The notes beneath the pieces are model-generated. The model saw only the letters and a program-made list of their open reading frames with translations, had not been told where the DNA came from and searched no databases. A DNA stretch of 64,000 nt from Coniochaeta sp. PMI_546 (Eukaryota; Ascomycota; Sordariomycetes; Coniochaetales; Coniochaetaceae): assembly GCA_021432605.1 (NCBI GenBank), contig MU271158.1, positions 186,001-250,000 on the forward strand, in the 5' to 3' direction. Within the stretch, counting starts at the first letter, position 1, and every line of letters starts with the position of its first letter. Positions 51,127 through 61,978 of the stretch are shown here, one piece after another. A program made the position numbers and the translations under genes.

Positions 51127-52281
51127 TTATTATTAACTTAGTTATAAATACCCGTACCGTTCCGGTTATAATAATACCGGCCGCGTAAACCGAAATAATT
51201 CTTATTATACTTATAATTATATTAACCGTTATCGTTACGATTATAACCGTTAAAGTTACCCGCTTTTTATTTTACCGTCGTTTTATTTATAATATAAAGT
51301 ATTATAATATTTACGAAGTTAAATATCTTATTTATAAAACGATTAATCCTAATAATTATTTTTAACCGAGTTTATATTAAATAACGTAATTAACGAAAGT
51401 ATTAATATATCCCCGTTTTTTATTAATTACGGTTTTTATCTTTATTTAAGATTCGAATTTATTTAACCTAATCCGTAACGTATTTCGCGAGATTCCGAAA
51501 TATTCGTTTTAAAAATAAAAGTAATATACGAATACCTTTAATCAGAAATCGTTTTTATTTAAACTTATTAAAAAGAATATATTAACCGTAAACGGAAACC
51601 GGTCCGCCGATATTAAATAAGTTAAAAGGTATAATTAACGCCCGTTATATTTATATTACCCGTTTATAAAAGAAATTAAATTAAAAGGTATTCGGGCCGT
51701 TCCGGATCGTTTAAATCGTTAACTTATATACGTACCGTTTAAAATTACTTACTTTTATAAAATATATTTAGTCTTTTATATTAACCTATTCTAATTTATT
51801 ATTAACGATTTTTACCTAGTTAACGTTATTTTCCTTTATCTCTAGTAAAAATAAATAAAATCGAAGAATTGAAAATCGAAAATATCTTAGATTCCCGATA
51901 AAAATATAAAAGTTATAAACGTTTTTGATTAAAATATATTATTAAATAAATCGGGTACGATAATTTAACCGAAATATTTACCGATTATTTAAAAAACGTT
52001 TAAGAGATCGTTTATAACTTTTATCGCCGTTACCCGAATAAACCTTAACTATAACGGTATCGTCGGAATTCCGTTTAGAAAAAAGGGGTATTATTATAAT
52101 ATTAAGTTCCCGTAAATTTAAGTTACGTAATTAATTACGTAATAAACCGTACGACTTATTATAATTAAAGATATCTTTCTATTATTCTATTTATTCCGTT
52201 TTATAACTTTTTGAACTACATTTTATTATTTAACTTATTTATAATTCCGAGATTAAATCGTTTATAATAATATTATCTACT
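51127..52281. other. Unassigned RIP-degraded segment
   Basis: AT-rich DNA with the RIP pattern but no family I can name with confidence. It does not continue element E, D or C. It may be the remains of the element into which the right-hand partner of F once inserted. Confidence 0.45.
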
Positions 52282-52640
52282 TGTTATTATATGCTTCTGA
52301 ACCTATCTAACGCCTCCGTGACAATCACGACCTAGGCCGCGACCGGGAGCGCTCTACGCTCCTAGGCGCTCCCACCATGGAACGGCGAGGAGCAATCTGC
52401 GTTCCTAGCGCTCCTCTAGAACTACAAAGGATATAAGGACACGGTCTCTACAGCTAGATAGTTAGAGTTGCCTTTAGCAACGATTAATACAGTTCTCTAC
52501 ATCGAGTTACCTTCACCTCTCTCGAGTACTGGTCTACCTTCCGGCTAGACACGATCTACTGTACCTAGTGCGCCCCTGACATACTTGTTGTACAGACCCT
52601 ACCTCGCTCTGTCTCTCTGTCCAGAGGTCAGATCGTAACA
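52282..52640 (+). repeat. LTR-like segment without RIP at the border of the AT-rich block
   Basis: 359 bases bounded by TGTTA (52282-52286) and TAACA (52636-52640). Base composition is normal and CpA/TpG are plentiful. It holds a TATA-like ATATAAGGACACGG near 52,431 and a pyrimidine-rich leader, so transcription would run left to right. No matching 5-bp flanks are visible (CTACT versus GGTTG), so it is not a simple solo LTR with intact duplications. The left boundary is the less certain one; TGACAATCACG at 52319 is an alternative. Confidence 0.5.
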
Positions 52641-52670
52641 GGTTGAAATGGCGGTTTGTCTTTTTTAAGT

Positions 52671-52700
52671 GGCCGGAAAGTAGGGGGGGCCGGAAAGTAG
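52671..52700. repeat. Short direct repeat downstream of the GMC gene
   Basis: GGCCGGAAAGTAG occurs at 52671-52683 and 52688-52700, just beyond the stop codon of the GMC gene. No function evident. Confidence 0.7.
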
Positions 52701-52718
52701 GTGCCTCAACTTCCAGGT

Positions 52719-54689
52719 TCAATAGCTACCACAGTCGGCCTTGATCAGGTCCGCAGCCTTTTCTGCCACTCCATATACCGGAGCCGAGGTATGGCCACTC
52801 AGTTGCATGGGTATAATCGAAGCATCGACGACCCTAACGTTCTGTGTGCCGTGGACCTTCACCCGCGAATCGACAACCCCGCCGAGTTCAAGGGGCAACA
52901 TGGCACACGTTCCAACGACATGCAGAGCGTTCTGGACTGCAAAATACAGCCTGTTAGCGAGTGATTCGAGACCTCGTGATCGATCAGCGCAAGGAGTGCG
53001 CAAGCTTACCACTGCCTCTTATAAAAGAAGCCCATTGGTCGTCGGTTGCATTCAAGGGCAACGTGTCTTCCCCAGGCGATATGTTGGTGCCGACTAGGTC
53101 AGTCAGAGGCGCCGTGGTATACGCTTTCTGGTTCAATCGTCCCACGCCAGCTAACATCTGGGAATCAAAATCGAAAAACAGGATCTTGGGGTCAATGACA
53201 GGCTCGTCGATTTTGTCGGGTGCCCCAAGGTGGACGCTGCCCCAAGAAAAGGCCATTGTGGTCCAGAACTGCGCGAGGACACTAGTCCCGGAGTTTGTTG
53301 GGAACAGTTCGGCAATCGTGACGTTCTTTTTGAAGATTAGATCGTGCTGGACCTGGAATCGCTTTTGGAAGGCCTTCGGGCTTATTGCTCCGCCATTAGC
53401 CGCCGAGGCTGCCTTGGCCCAGTCGGCTAGCTTTGCACGGGTTGAAGCTGCAATTGCTGACGTCTGATTGCCGAATACGTCATGAGCTGTCGGCATGGTT
53501 GCGAAGGGAAAGCGTCCGGTGAGGTTGACATTGAGGGCATATGTCAAAGAGGCTGCGTTGTGATCTTGCATAGACTCTCCAACGCCAGGTAGCGGAACCT
53601 TGACTTCGATTCCAAGCTTTTCAAGGATCCTAGCAGTCTCAGTCAGCACAACGGCTTGTACTCAACGTTTAGTCTCCAAACTTACTGGGGGTTTCCGACT
53701 CCAGAGGACTCGAGTATCAGCGGATTTCTGTAAGCACTAGCTGATAAGATTACCTCCTTTCTGGCCCCGACCTGGATCAGGTTACCCGACGGGTCGATAT
53801 ATTCAAACCCGTCAGCCACGGCCGCCGCGCCGGTGCTTTTTGCCCATGTGATTCTCTTCACGGTACCCTTGATAACCTTGATGTTTCCTCTAGCCTCAGC
53901 AGGCTGGAGGTACGCGCGAGCAGAATCTTCCCGGACATTGGCGTCACGGTCCAGCGTCATGGGGGCCGTATTGAAGCCGTTGGGATTGCCGCCGTTCAAG
54001 TCGGTTATCGGAGCCAAGCCCAGCGCTTGCCACGTGTCGCGGGCTTTGTCATGGAAAGAACTGTTAGACAGCACAAAGGGAAAGCCAAGGATGAGGGGTC
54101 CGCTCTCGCCGTGGTCGAGTGGGTCGTACGTCGCCCCAACTGCAAGTTGTGCACTTGTCGGTACGGTAAAGTTCTCCCCTTTCTTGTAATAGGAAAACAC
54201 TGAATCCCAGTTCCAGCCTTCGTTGCCGAGCTCTTCCCAAGCGTCGTATTGCGCTTTGTCACCTCGGATATATACCATTCCTGGGTGTGGACAGTCAGCC
54301 TGTCGTGCCAACACAAAACCCAAATCATATAAGAGAAACGACATACCATTGACAGCGCTAGTTCCACCGACTGCCTTCCCAGCACGATAGGTAAAGTTTC
54401 TACCGCCGATGGTTGGCTGGGCAACGGAGGGATACAGCCAGTTGATGGTCGCGTTGAAGTTGTTAAAAGAGAAGTTTACTGAAGCGACACCGGGATCGTT
54501 GCGCACGTCATCCCCGGGCTCAATGACAGCGATAGTCGTGTTAGGGAGCTCAGAAAGACGTCCAGCAATGACCAAACCGGCCGTGCCGGCGCCAGCAATC
54601 ACATAGTCGAATGTATCACTTCGCACGCCGACGGCACATGCAAGCAAAAGAAATCGGAGGCATACAGACGCACTAATGGCCGGCGCCAT
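52719..54689 (-). CDS. Secreted GMC oxidoreductase (glucose/aryl-alcohol oxidase-like); three introns
   Basis: Predicted 591 residues from exons 54689-54347, 54280-53686, 53629-53010 and 52936-52719. The 66-bp first intron (54346-54281) has no stop and is a multiple of three; its removal restores the family string [19 protein letters not shown] signal peptide (about residues 1-24) precedes the FAD-binding GAGTAG (33-38), [13 protein letters not shown] and the C-terminal signature. Both active-site histidines are in place: H525 (LHVVGTCAM) and H568 (SGHTSAP), in the positions of the glucose-oxidase pair. The LELGGVVD...[12 protein letters not shown] stretch also resembles glucose oxidase. Such enzymes oxidise alcohols or sugars with O2, giving H2O2, outside the cell or in its wall. 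It stands alone at the edge of the transposon block. The exact substrate cannot be read from sequence. Confidence 0.92.
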
Positions 54690-56879
54690 CTCTGAAGACG
54701 CAGCAAATGTAGTCGGGGAGCGGCGCGATTCTTGGCGGAGAGGATTCGTTCGGTGGAAGCCGGGGCGCCGGTTTGATACCTAATTTGATGACAGCAGAGA
54801 CTCTGTTGTTGGATTAGCAATGCAGATTGCTATTACGTCTGGTACTGTCGGGGAGCAGTCTTTATAGGTATGTGATCTGCCTCTGATTCGACCAAATCAG
54901 CTGGCTTCCGTAACAAGCAGCGACCGAAGGCATCTGCGAGGAAGGCTGACAGGATTCAAGGACCAGACCAAATCAGACCAGGTCCCTAGACCTCGGCGGT
55001 GATTCGGATGGAAATCTCGCCCCCAATTCGGTGATTATAAATTGCCCTAGGTCGGCTATTATTCCTTCAGCAACTACTATTTACAGTAAAGACAGTTGCC
55101 CCACCATTACAGCCTCACTCTACGCAACAAGACTGATTCGGAAGAGGAGTTGTTATTTTATTGGTGCGCAGCGTTCGGGGGGGCATATTGGTTGCCTAGC
55201 TGCACCGGGGAAGTCCGGCATGTCCAGACCGTCTACTTCTCTGTCCAGTAAGGTAGCAAAGTCCCGTCTCGGGTTCCTAGTTTCTGGGTATGCAGCGGGC
55301 CGGCGCACGTGGAAAACAGGATGAATTCGCAGCTGTAAAGGTTGTGCGTTAAAATTACAGGCCCTACGCCAGAAAACCCAGCAAGTCAAAATGCTTCCAT
55401 CTACTCAACACACCGTACTTGCGCTACGGGCCTTTCCGTAGTCTTTGTGCCATCGAGTGCGCTAACCGCAATAGAAAACTATCCGAGATAGTATCCCCTA
55501 GGCCGCCGGTACGGTCACTGTGGCTTCGCGCGGCGGACGGACCAAGTCCCCGGCTATCCATCACAGCGGTGGTGTGAAATGGTAGATTTGCCGCCAGGTA
55601 TTCTCCTATAGAAAATGCCCGAAAGGCGACCTTGTGGAAGAAGGTGGATTTCAATGGAGGCGTCTGACGTAAGTGGTGAGTCCAATTGTGGTTAGTTAGT
55701 GGGGCTCGTCGTCCACTGAGGTTCACCGCAGTCCTGTGCAGGCTGCCCTGGCTGCCCTGGCTGCCCACCTTGAACTTTGACGAGCCCAGGTGCTTCCGGT
55801 CAAGCTTCAATTGGGGACGGGCAATCTTGATGAGTCGAGTATTGAGATCAGCAGAGTAGGGGAGAGGGGGAAGTGAACTGGGAGGATAGATCGGAACCGC
55901 GGAGGTGAAGGAGGTGAACTGAACTTAGTGAAGAGCGTGAAAGAAGACGACGAGACTTGAGAGGGGTTTGTACAGTGGTATGGGAAAGTAGAATCCACGT
56001 AACACGTCCTTACACTGATATTGACTACCAATCTACAACATATAGCGGCCCGTCAAGTTAAATCACTATAATCCAGATAAACGAGCCCAAATTCGTACGT
56101 GAAAAAAGCTAGCCGAGGGCTCTCACTATGATCTTTGCTGCAAGTGATTTTCGATGCCTTGCACGTACTTACGGGGTTATAATGAGGGATTGTTTGATTG
56201 AGAACTGTATAAGTAATGCAAAAGTGGACGTGCCGTATATGTACCTAACAGGGTGCTTTTGTTTTTGCTGCAACGGCAGTAGATCGAAAGAAGGTTGGAA
56301 GAAGAGGTGTGACAAGGACGGTAGATGGACTCGACTACATATGTGGCGACAGTTTCTCTTCTTTCTTTTTCCTTTGTAAAACCTAGACTAGGGTTATGCA
56401 GTTGTCACTCCCGGGCTGGCATCCCCAGCACTTCATTGATTAACTATAAAGACTCGCCTCTAGTCATGTCGTTTGCCCCTTTTCATCCTCTGGATTGAAG
56501 CAATGGAGCTTTACAATCCAGTCGGATATTGCTATCCTAAACTCTACTTTCAGTTCAAAGTTAGTAATGCCCATGGTATTCCAGTGCTAGGCCAAATTAC
56601 TCGGCTTGCCGGGTTCGGGTTTGCCTTTTATGTCATCAAGGAGCTAGCTACTCTGTTGGGTCCCGCCCAGAGACTATCGTGCTATTTATTGCAGATGTGC
56701 CCACAATTACGAACCACCAGTGTCGAGGAAGCTTTTCAGCACAGGGAATCCTATCAGCAATAGAGACTAGCTTCGTATTATCTTCTAATATTGCTGGCTT
56801 TGGTTCTCTATCTACAACCCCCCCAGACGAAGCAACATGATAAGATCATTCAGCTTCGCATGATAGAATATGCCGAGAC
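54690..56879. other. Gene-poor region between the GMC and aldo/keto reductase genes
   Basis: The first part is the GMC promoter. Several frames of 60-130 codons exist on both strands (for example 55424-55810 and 56473-56763), but none shows a domain, a signal or a convincing composition. A nonamer GGCTGCCCT repeats nearly three times at 55741-55766. I see nothing else. Confidence 0.55.
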
Positions 56880-57907
56880 TCACCGCTTGCTCAGCAATTC
56901 AAAGTTGTCCAACACAGCCTCAGCCTTGACACTCTCCCAAATTTCACTAATCCTCTTGACAGCCCCGTCACTCAAAGGTCCGTTCTTGAGCGCCTCGAGA
57001 GTCTCTTTGAGTTGCTGCTGGTTCCTTGCGCCTATAATTACGGCATCCCCAAGATCGCCCTGCAGCTTAGAGTGGTACACTACCCAGCGGTATGCGAGCT
57101 CCGCCCTCGAGACGCCCTCGTCCTTGGCAATCTGCTCCCAGACGTCGAGAGCGGCGACGAAGCTAGGCCGGTTGTACATGCCGTTGTATACCTTGGCCAG
57201 CGGGTTGTCCTTGCCGAACCGACCCTCCGGGTCGGTCAATGCAGCCTTGGACTTGGAGAGGAAACCGCCAGCAATAGGGCTGTACGCGTAGAATGCGATG
57301 TTGTGCTTTCGAAGGATGGGTAAGATCTCCTCTTCCACGCGGCGTGCCACAGCTGAGTAGTTGCCTTGATAGACTGAGGGAAGCACAAAGTTGTTCTCCT
57401 TGGCAACGCGGATAATTTCTTCAACCTCGTGCCCGAGGAAATTGGAAAGACCAAGGCGCTTAAAGGCGCCTTGCTTATAGAGCTCGTTGAGACCGCTGAG
57501 AGTGTCTTTCCAGGGAAGTCTACGATCCGGAGCATGAAGGTAGTACACGTCGACCTGAATCCGTTTGTCAGCCAAGACAAATTGCACTGAATACTAGTGG
57601 TCTTGGTTGTGCTATCACTTACGGCATTAGTCTTCAGCTTCTGCAGACTCTCTTTGCAGGAGTTAACAACAACGTCCTTGGTGGAAGGCTGTGGGCTAAA
57701 TCCACTAGGGTGCTTGGTATCGATGCTGAATCTTGAAGCAGCGCCTGCCTTGCCTAACAGCTCTTCTGACGCGCCGTAGATCTGCGCTGTGTCGATGGTT
57801 GTGATGCCGGCTTCCTCCAGGGTCTTCAGCCAGTCGGTGACATCATCGACGGAGCCGGACATGAAAGCCGCACCCCCGAACACGATCTTGATTCCGTTTG
57901 CAGACAT
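56880..57907 (-). CDS. Aldo/keto reductase, AKR7 (aflatoxin-aldehyde-reductase-like) type; one intron
   Basis: Predicted 319 residues from exons 57907-57623 and 57554-56880; the 68-bp intron (57622-57555) joins KLKTNA to VDVYYLHAPD, exactly as in the family. The catalytic tetrad is complete: D39 (TTIDTAQIYG), Y44, K65 (SIDTKHPSG) and H102 (YYLHAPDRR). FYAYSPIAGGFL and GNYSAVARRVEEE are typical of AKR7. The C-terminal GARNQQQLKETL stretch binds NADPH. The start at 57907 is chosen because MSANGIKIVFGG matches the family N-terminus; an in-frame Met 24 codons upstream adds only low-complexity sequence. It reduces aldehydes or ketones with NADPH in the cytosol, usually in detoxification or metabolite tailoring. 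The immediate neighbours suggest no shared pathway. Confidence 0.94.
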
Positions 57908-58825
57908 CTTTGTATGTTGTGAATGAGACCTGATGCAGTGGTAGTGTTGTAGTGTTGTAGTGTTGTGTGAGGGGATCAAGGTTCAGGAAGGGGAGGAGCT
58001 ATATCTTTTATATTCAGTCCGCAGTAGTCTGTAAATGTTTCTCGGTGGCAAGTTCAAGGGTTTCCGATAGGGGACAATTTTGGTTAAGCAAGCCACTTTC
58101 GCAACGTCTCTTTCTATGCAGTTTCCAAAGGTGATTTGTCATCAAAGCATCTAGAAACAAGCACTCCAGCCAATCGTGTGCATTTGTACAACGAGCGCTG
58201 ACAAATCTCCATCGCATATAACTCTTTATGCCTGGAGCTCCTGCATTTTTCTGCTCGGGTACTTTGTATGTATAGATATTCTTTTGAAAGGTGGAATTAT
58301 ACATGCGGCAGGAGCAATAAGCTTTGCTTAGCGTCGGATTGTTCTTGTTTCTCGGGAGGTTGCTTCCTAGCGCCCGCTCATGCTTGTGGAGTGATTTTCA
58401 ACCTATCCAACCTTACCAACGCACGGCATCGTAATCCGAACTCCACATCGTGTGCTAGATCTTACCTGCAACAGGAGAGCGAATATGCAACAGGAGGTGC
58501 CAATTTTGCCTGAATCCGTCACGCTACGTGGCAAGAACCGCATTTGACTGCAGGCGCCTGGACTTGCTCGCTCGGCCTTGAGTTGCTCGACACAATCGCG
58601 GAATATGGCGCCGAATCTGGCCGAATCTGACCGAATCCCAGCATGACTGATTCACGGCATGAAGAAAAACAAGATAGGTGGAGCTATATTCATAAGAAAT
58701 GAAATAGAGGCCGTACAAAGCTTACATGTTCTAACATTGATCTCGGATCCAGGCGCTTACAACAGCAAGCCTATTGCGAACGACTTTCCCAAACCCGATT
58801 CTAGTAAACTCAACACGATGATGCT
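57908..58825. other. Intergenic region; no supported gene
   Basis: This contains the reductase promoter, in which TAGTGTTG repeats back to back at about 57943-57966, and the 3' flank of the GH16 pseudogene. No coding content was recognised. Confidence 0.55.
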
Positions 58826-60510
58826 TTACTGATAGACTTTTACGTAGTTGACGGTCCAATACGCGTTCTTGCAAGGGCTGGGATTTGCGCCAACATAAGC
58901 TTGACAAGAGCTGGCCAAACTCGCGCAGCTAGAAGTGGACCACACGTTAGCGTGCCCAGTCACCGCAGAATGTGGTGTCAAAAACAAACTGCTCATTCTG
59001 GAAGAAGGAGTCGATGTTGCGACCGGAGCCCCCGTTGAAGGTCACTTTGGTTGGCCCCAGCCGCTCGGGTTAGGGCTGCCGGACGTGATATCTGCGGGAA
59101 TGGCATTGCGCGGGAAGAACCACACCGCGATAGCCGAAGACATCCACTGAGTAACATACACGCCACCACCAATGGCATTGGAACCAACGCCATAGCCTTG
59201 GGTGTTGGTTGTGCTAACGCCACAGCCGTCGTGGGCGTTAGCTGTGTTGCAGTCGGTATAGTCGAGGACGCTGCCGCTGTTCGAACCGGCAATGTTGATT
59301 GTGCAACCAGTAGCAATGTGAAGCGTGATAGAGTCAGTGGTCGACTGGTGGATGCCCTCAATGATATCAATCTCACCATTGTTCAGCCAGTTCGGGCCTA
59401 CCAGCCAGAAAGCAGGCCAGGTGTCGCAGATGCCACCAGGCATGTGTGCAATGTCAACAAGGAAGAGGCCATGTGTCCAAGCTTGATTACTGGTCACACG
59501 AACAGAGCCGCGCTCAGCAGATGGATTCACCGTTGCATAGTCGATGCCCATATAGATCTGGTTGTTGTTGGTGTTGATAAGTCCGGCGCTCTGCGCCTGT
59601 GCCTGGGTCAGGTAGTCGACGTAGCCGTGGGTAGGGTCTCCCCCGGTGAAGAAAGTGACTTGGCTGAAGAAGTTTGCACCAGTGTGTGAGTTCTTGAGGG
59701 TGTAGGAGCCTCCCATAGGTGGGGGAGTATTGCCTCCGCTACCACTATGCTGCCACACATCTAATCTGTTAGAGCCGCCGCATGCTTCGGCAGCAATGCC
59801 TTTACATGCCATGTTGCATCCAGTGGTTCCGTCAGGAGCTGGACCACCTCCATTTGCAAAGGAGTTTCCGCTCCCTGGCAGCTGTCAGCGAGGGAGTGAT
59901 GAACGGACCATCAATCACTTACAGCATTCGCCAGCATACTCAGTTCCTGCAATGCTATAGCCGGCTCCCAGACAAGTTGTCTGGCATAGTTTGTTTGTCA
60001 TGGCATTAGCACCTCCGAGGACCGCCTCAGAAGCTGTCAGAGTATGCGCTGAGACAAAGTCGGTATAGCATCCTAAGGAAGTCTATTCGGAAGAAGAAGT
60101 ACCGCCGCCACATGAGCCGGTTGAGGAATACAGAGACAGCCGCTTGGGACCTCCAAAAGTCTCGCCCACGTTGCCGTCACAGGCCATGTCACACAGAGCA
60201 TTGCCATCTGGAGCTGGCGCACCGCCATTTTGAAGAACATTACCACAGTCTGTGAGGATGGAAAGTCAGAGTTGCCACCTCGTTGGCGCAAAGTAAGTCA
60301 CTTAGGTCTATACCAGTCGTCTGCGTACTCAGTACCAGCCAGTGTGTAACCAGCAGCTGCGCAAGTCGATTGGCAAAGCTTGTTGGTCATGGCACTTGGG
60401 CCGCCTGTCACGCCGGCATCATAGAGCAAGGACCGCGCAGACCGCCTCGCAGTCCATACGGTCATCCACCGCGCCCGACTCGACATCCTCTGCGCTTCCA
60501 ACACACATAG
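58826..60510 (-). pseudogene. Decayed two-WSC-domain GH16 endo-beta-glucanase gene
   Basis: Reading leftwards: WSC domain 1 (about 60,450-60,124), WSC domain 2 (about 60,076-59,764), a Gly/Ser linker, then a GH16 catalytic domain to the stop at 58828-58826. The catalytic EIDIIE motif (59374-59357) is intact, as is much of the fold (AFWLVGPNW, GYVDYLTQ). WSC domains bind wall or other glycans; GH16 subfamily members cleave beta-1,3(4)-glucans. Signs of decay: a TAG in frame in the linker (60085-60083); no clean splice in WSC 1, whose halves do not join in frame; replaced WSC cysteines; and near the GH16 end a one-base loss (about 59,045) followed by a one-base gain (about 58,951), between which the family sequence runs in another frame. 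A 48-bp intron (59922-59875) is still good. No signal peptide found. Alternatively a spliced, altered protein, or assembly errors. Confidence 0.72.
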
Positions 60511-61978
60511 CCCTTAACTGCGCCATGTGCCAGCCACCTCCGGGCTCGACATACTCACCAAAGACTGTCGCCTAAACTTCTCACTGCGGACCCTATCCAC
60601 CGCAACTTTGGCGGCGTCAGAGTGCAAGCGTGTTACACAAACGCTCGGCTACCACAGCGCTGCTCCGCTGAATAAGCATGGCTTACTTACCTTCGGACCT
60701 AGCATTGAGGCTACGGTTCCGTGGTTTCGCAGTTCAAGAGCTGCTGCCAAACTCAGCCGGATGCTGAGACTCACGTTGTCGGAAGGGGCGGGAGCTGCCC
60801 GTCGAAGTTGGAGAGTCGGAGGTCCACGTGTCCGTGGAAAGGCAACATGAATACTGAGGCATGCTGTGTCATGAGTTTGCCGCTGTTTCGGGTCTACGAG
60901 CAGATATTTTGGAGAAGACGGTCCTCGGACAGAGAATGAAGGCTCTTGAGTAAGAAGCAGGACTGCCCGTTAAGACTCGCAGTAGCTTTGCGGGGTGGCA
61001 GGTGGGGCAGAAATGGAGACCTGAGTCAGCTGTTATGACTTTAGCGGAGCGCACCAACGCATCTTGACTTCAGCAAAATCAGGACAAGGCAATCATATAT
61101 ACGTAATGCTCAAGGCCTTAAGGTAATCAGAGGCTCTGGTTGGTACCGAGGCACCTATAGGAACTTAGCTTCAAGAACACGACCATCCTTAGTCTCAGCG
61201 AGCGCGCTAACCAAAAAGTTGGTCAAGTTTGACAGCCGGATACCCAATCCCCCGCGACGGATGCTGTCATCGGAAGACCCACTTCTTTCCGAAATCCGTC
61301 TTCCGTCCGGCCCTTCCGCTTCCGCCTCCGGTTCCGTTAGCGCTTCCGTCTCCACTACTATCCGTCTTCCGTCAGTAACCGACGCATAATCTACGGCACC
61401 AAGATCGAACTCAGCGCTGAATCTAGCCATTCACGTCGACGTGGCATACGAGTCTTGCTCTGTAACATGATTAGACATGTCTGGATCACAAGCAGGGTCC
61501 CTCGAGAGGCGACGTCATGCGTACTGTGCCGGGTGATTCAGGCTTCCTGCCATCTCGGCCTAGGCGTACCGAGATGATTGACATGGCCGAGTACCCTGAT
61601 CAGTCCCCCTGATTCAGGGGTCCGCTCAGCCAAACAAAACCGGATGTTCGGGTCATCAGAGTATTGCGAGACTGGACCCGCCCGTGCATCAAGGCATGCG
61701 GATCATCCATTGACTATATACATAGATCGGACGATAACTACCTCGCACAGGAAAGATGTACTGAGCCCATTCCACGCCAAGTTCATCAGATACACGCGTC
61801 ACTCAGCAGACCAGAGATTAATTGTCATTTGAAAAGATTGTCGAGTGGTCACCGTCACGGTTGGTTCAGAGCACCATCGCCTAAGACTGTATGTATATGA
61901 TATGCTATCACTACCTCTCCTCCTTCCGGTCAGCCTCCGCGCCACATAGCGACAATTATCTAATCAAACTGTCCCAGT
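60511..61978. other. Gene-poor region upstream of the IDO gene
   Basis: No gene I can support. A 91-codon frame on the minus strand (61430-61155) overlaps a CTTCCG-rich low-complexity stretch (about 61,290-61,375) and shows no domain. The last few hundred bases are the IDO promoter. Confidence 0.5.

Larger units (their letters stand above)
16200..52281. other. RIP-mutated, AT-rich retrotransposon block
   Basis: For about 36 kb the sequence is markedly AT-rich, every frame is full of stops, and CpA and its complement TpG are nearly absent while TpA is abundant. CpG remains common. That pattern (CpA to TpA changes, CpG spared) is the mark of repeat-induced point mutation in ascomycetes. Within it lie at least six Gypsy-type elements, described separately. 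Composition is not uniform: element B (18.77-25.53 kb) keeps more CpA/TpG and more GC than the rest. No host gene is recognisable inside. Confidence 0.93.

Noticed and set aside
16200-52281. CRISPR-like or satellite array in the repetitive block
   Set aside because: Repeats are few, hundreds of bases long and paired as LTRs, with no regular short spacers. The organism is a fungus.
51127-52281. A gag zinc-knuckle remnant on the minus strand
   Set aside because: The apparent match needs changes RIP does not make, so I left the segment unassigned.
54281-54346. Reading the GMC first intron as 22 coding residues
   Set aside because: It has GTATGT/CAG borders. Removing it gives the conserved [11 protein letters not shown] junction; keeping it breaks the family alignment.
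55424-55810. 128-codon minus-strand frame
   Set aside because: No recognisable domain; it includes a GGCTGCCCT tandem repeat. Not supported as a gene.
56473-56763. 96-codon plus-strand frame with a hydrophobic stretch
   Set aside because: A lone short frame without a family match or clear promoter context. Kept as non-coding.
61155-61430. 91-codon minus-strand frame
   Set aside because: Much of it is a CTTCCG-rich low-complexity stretch. No domain seen; it could be real but nothing supports it.
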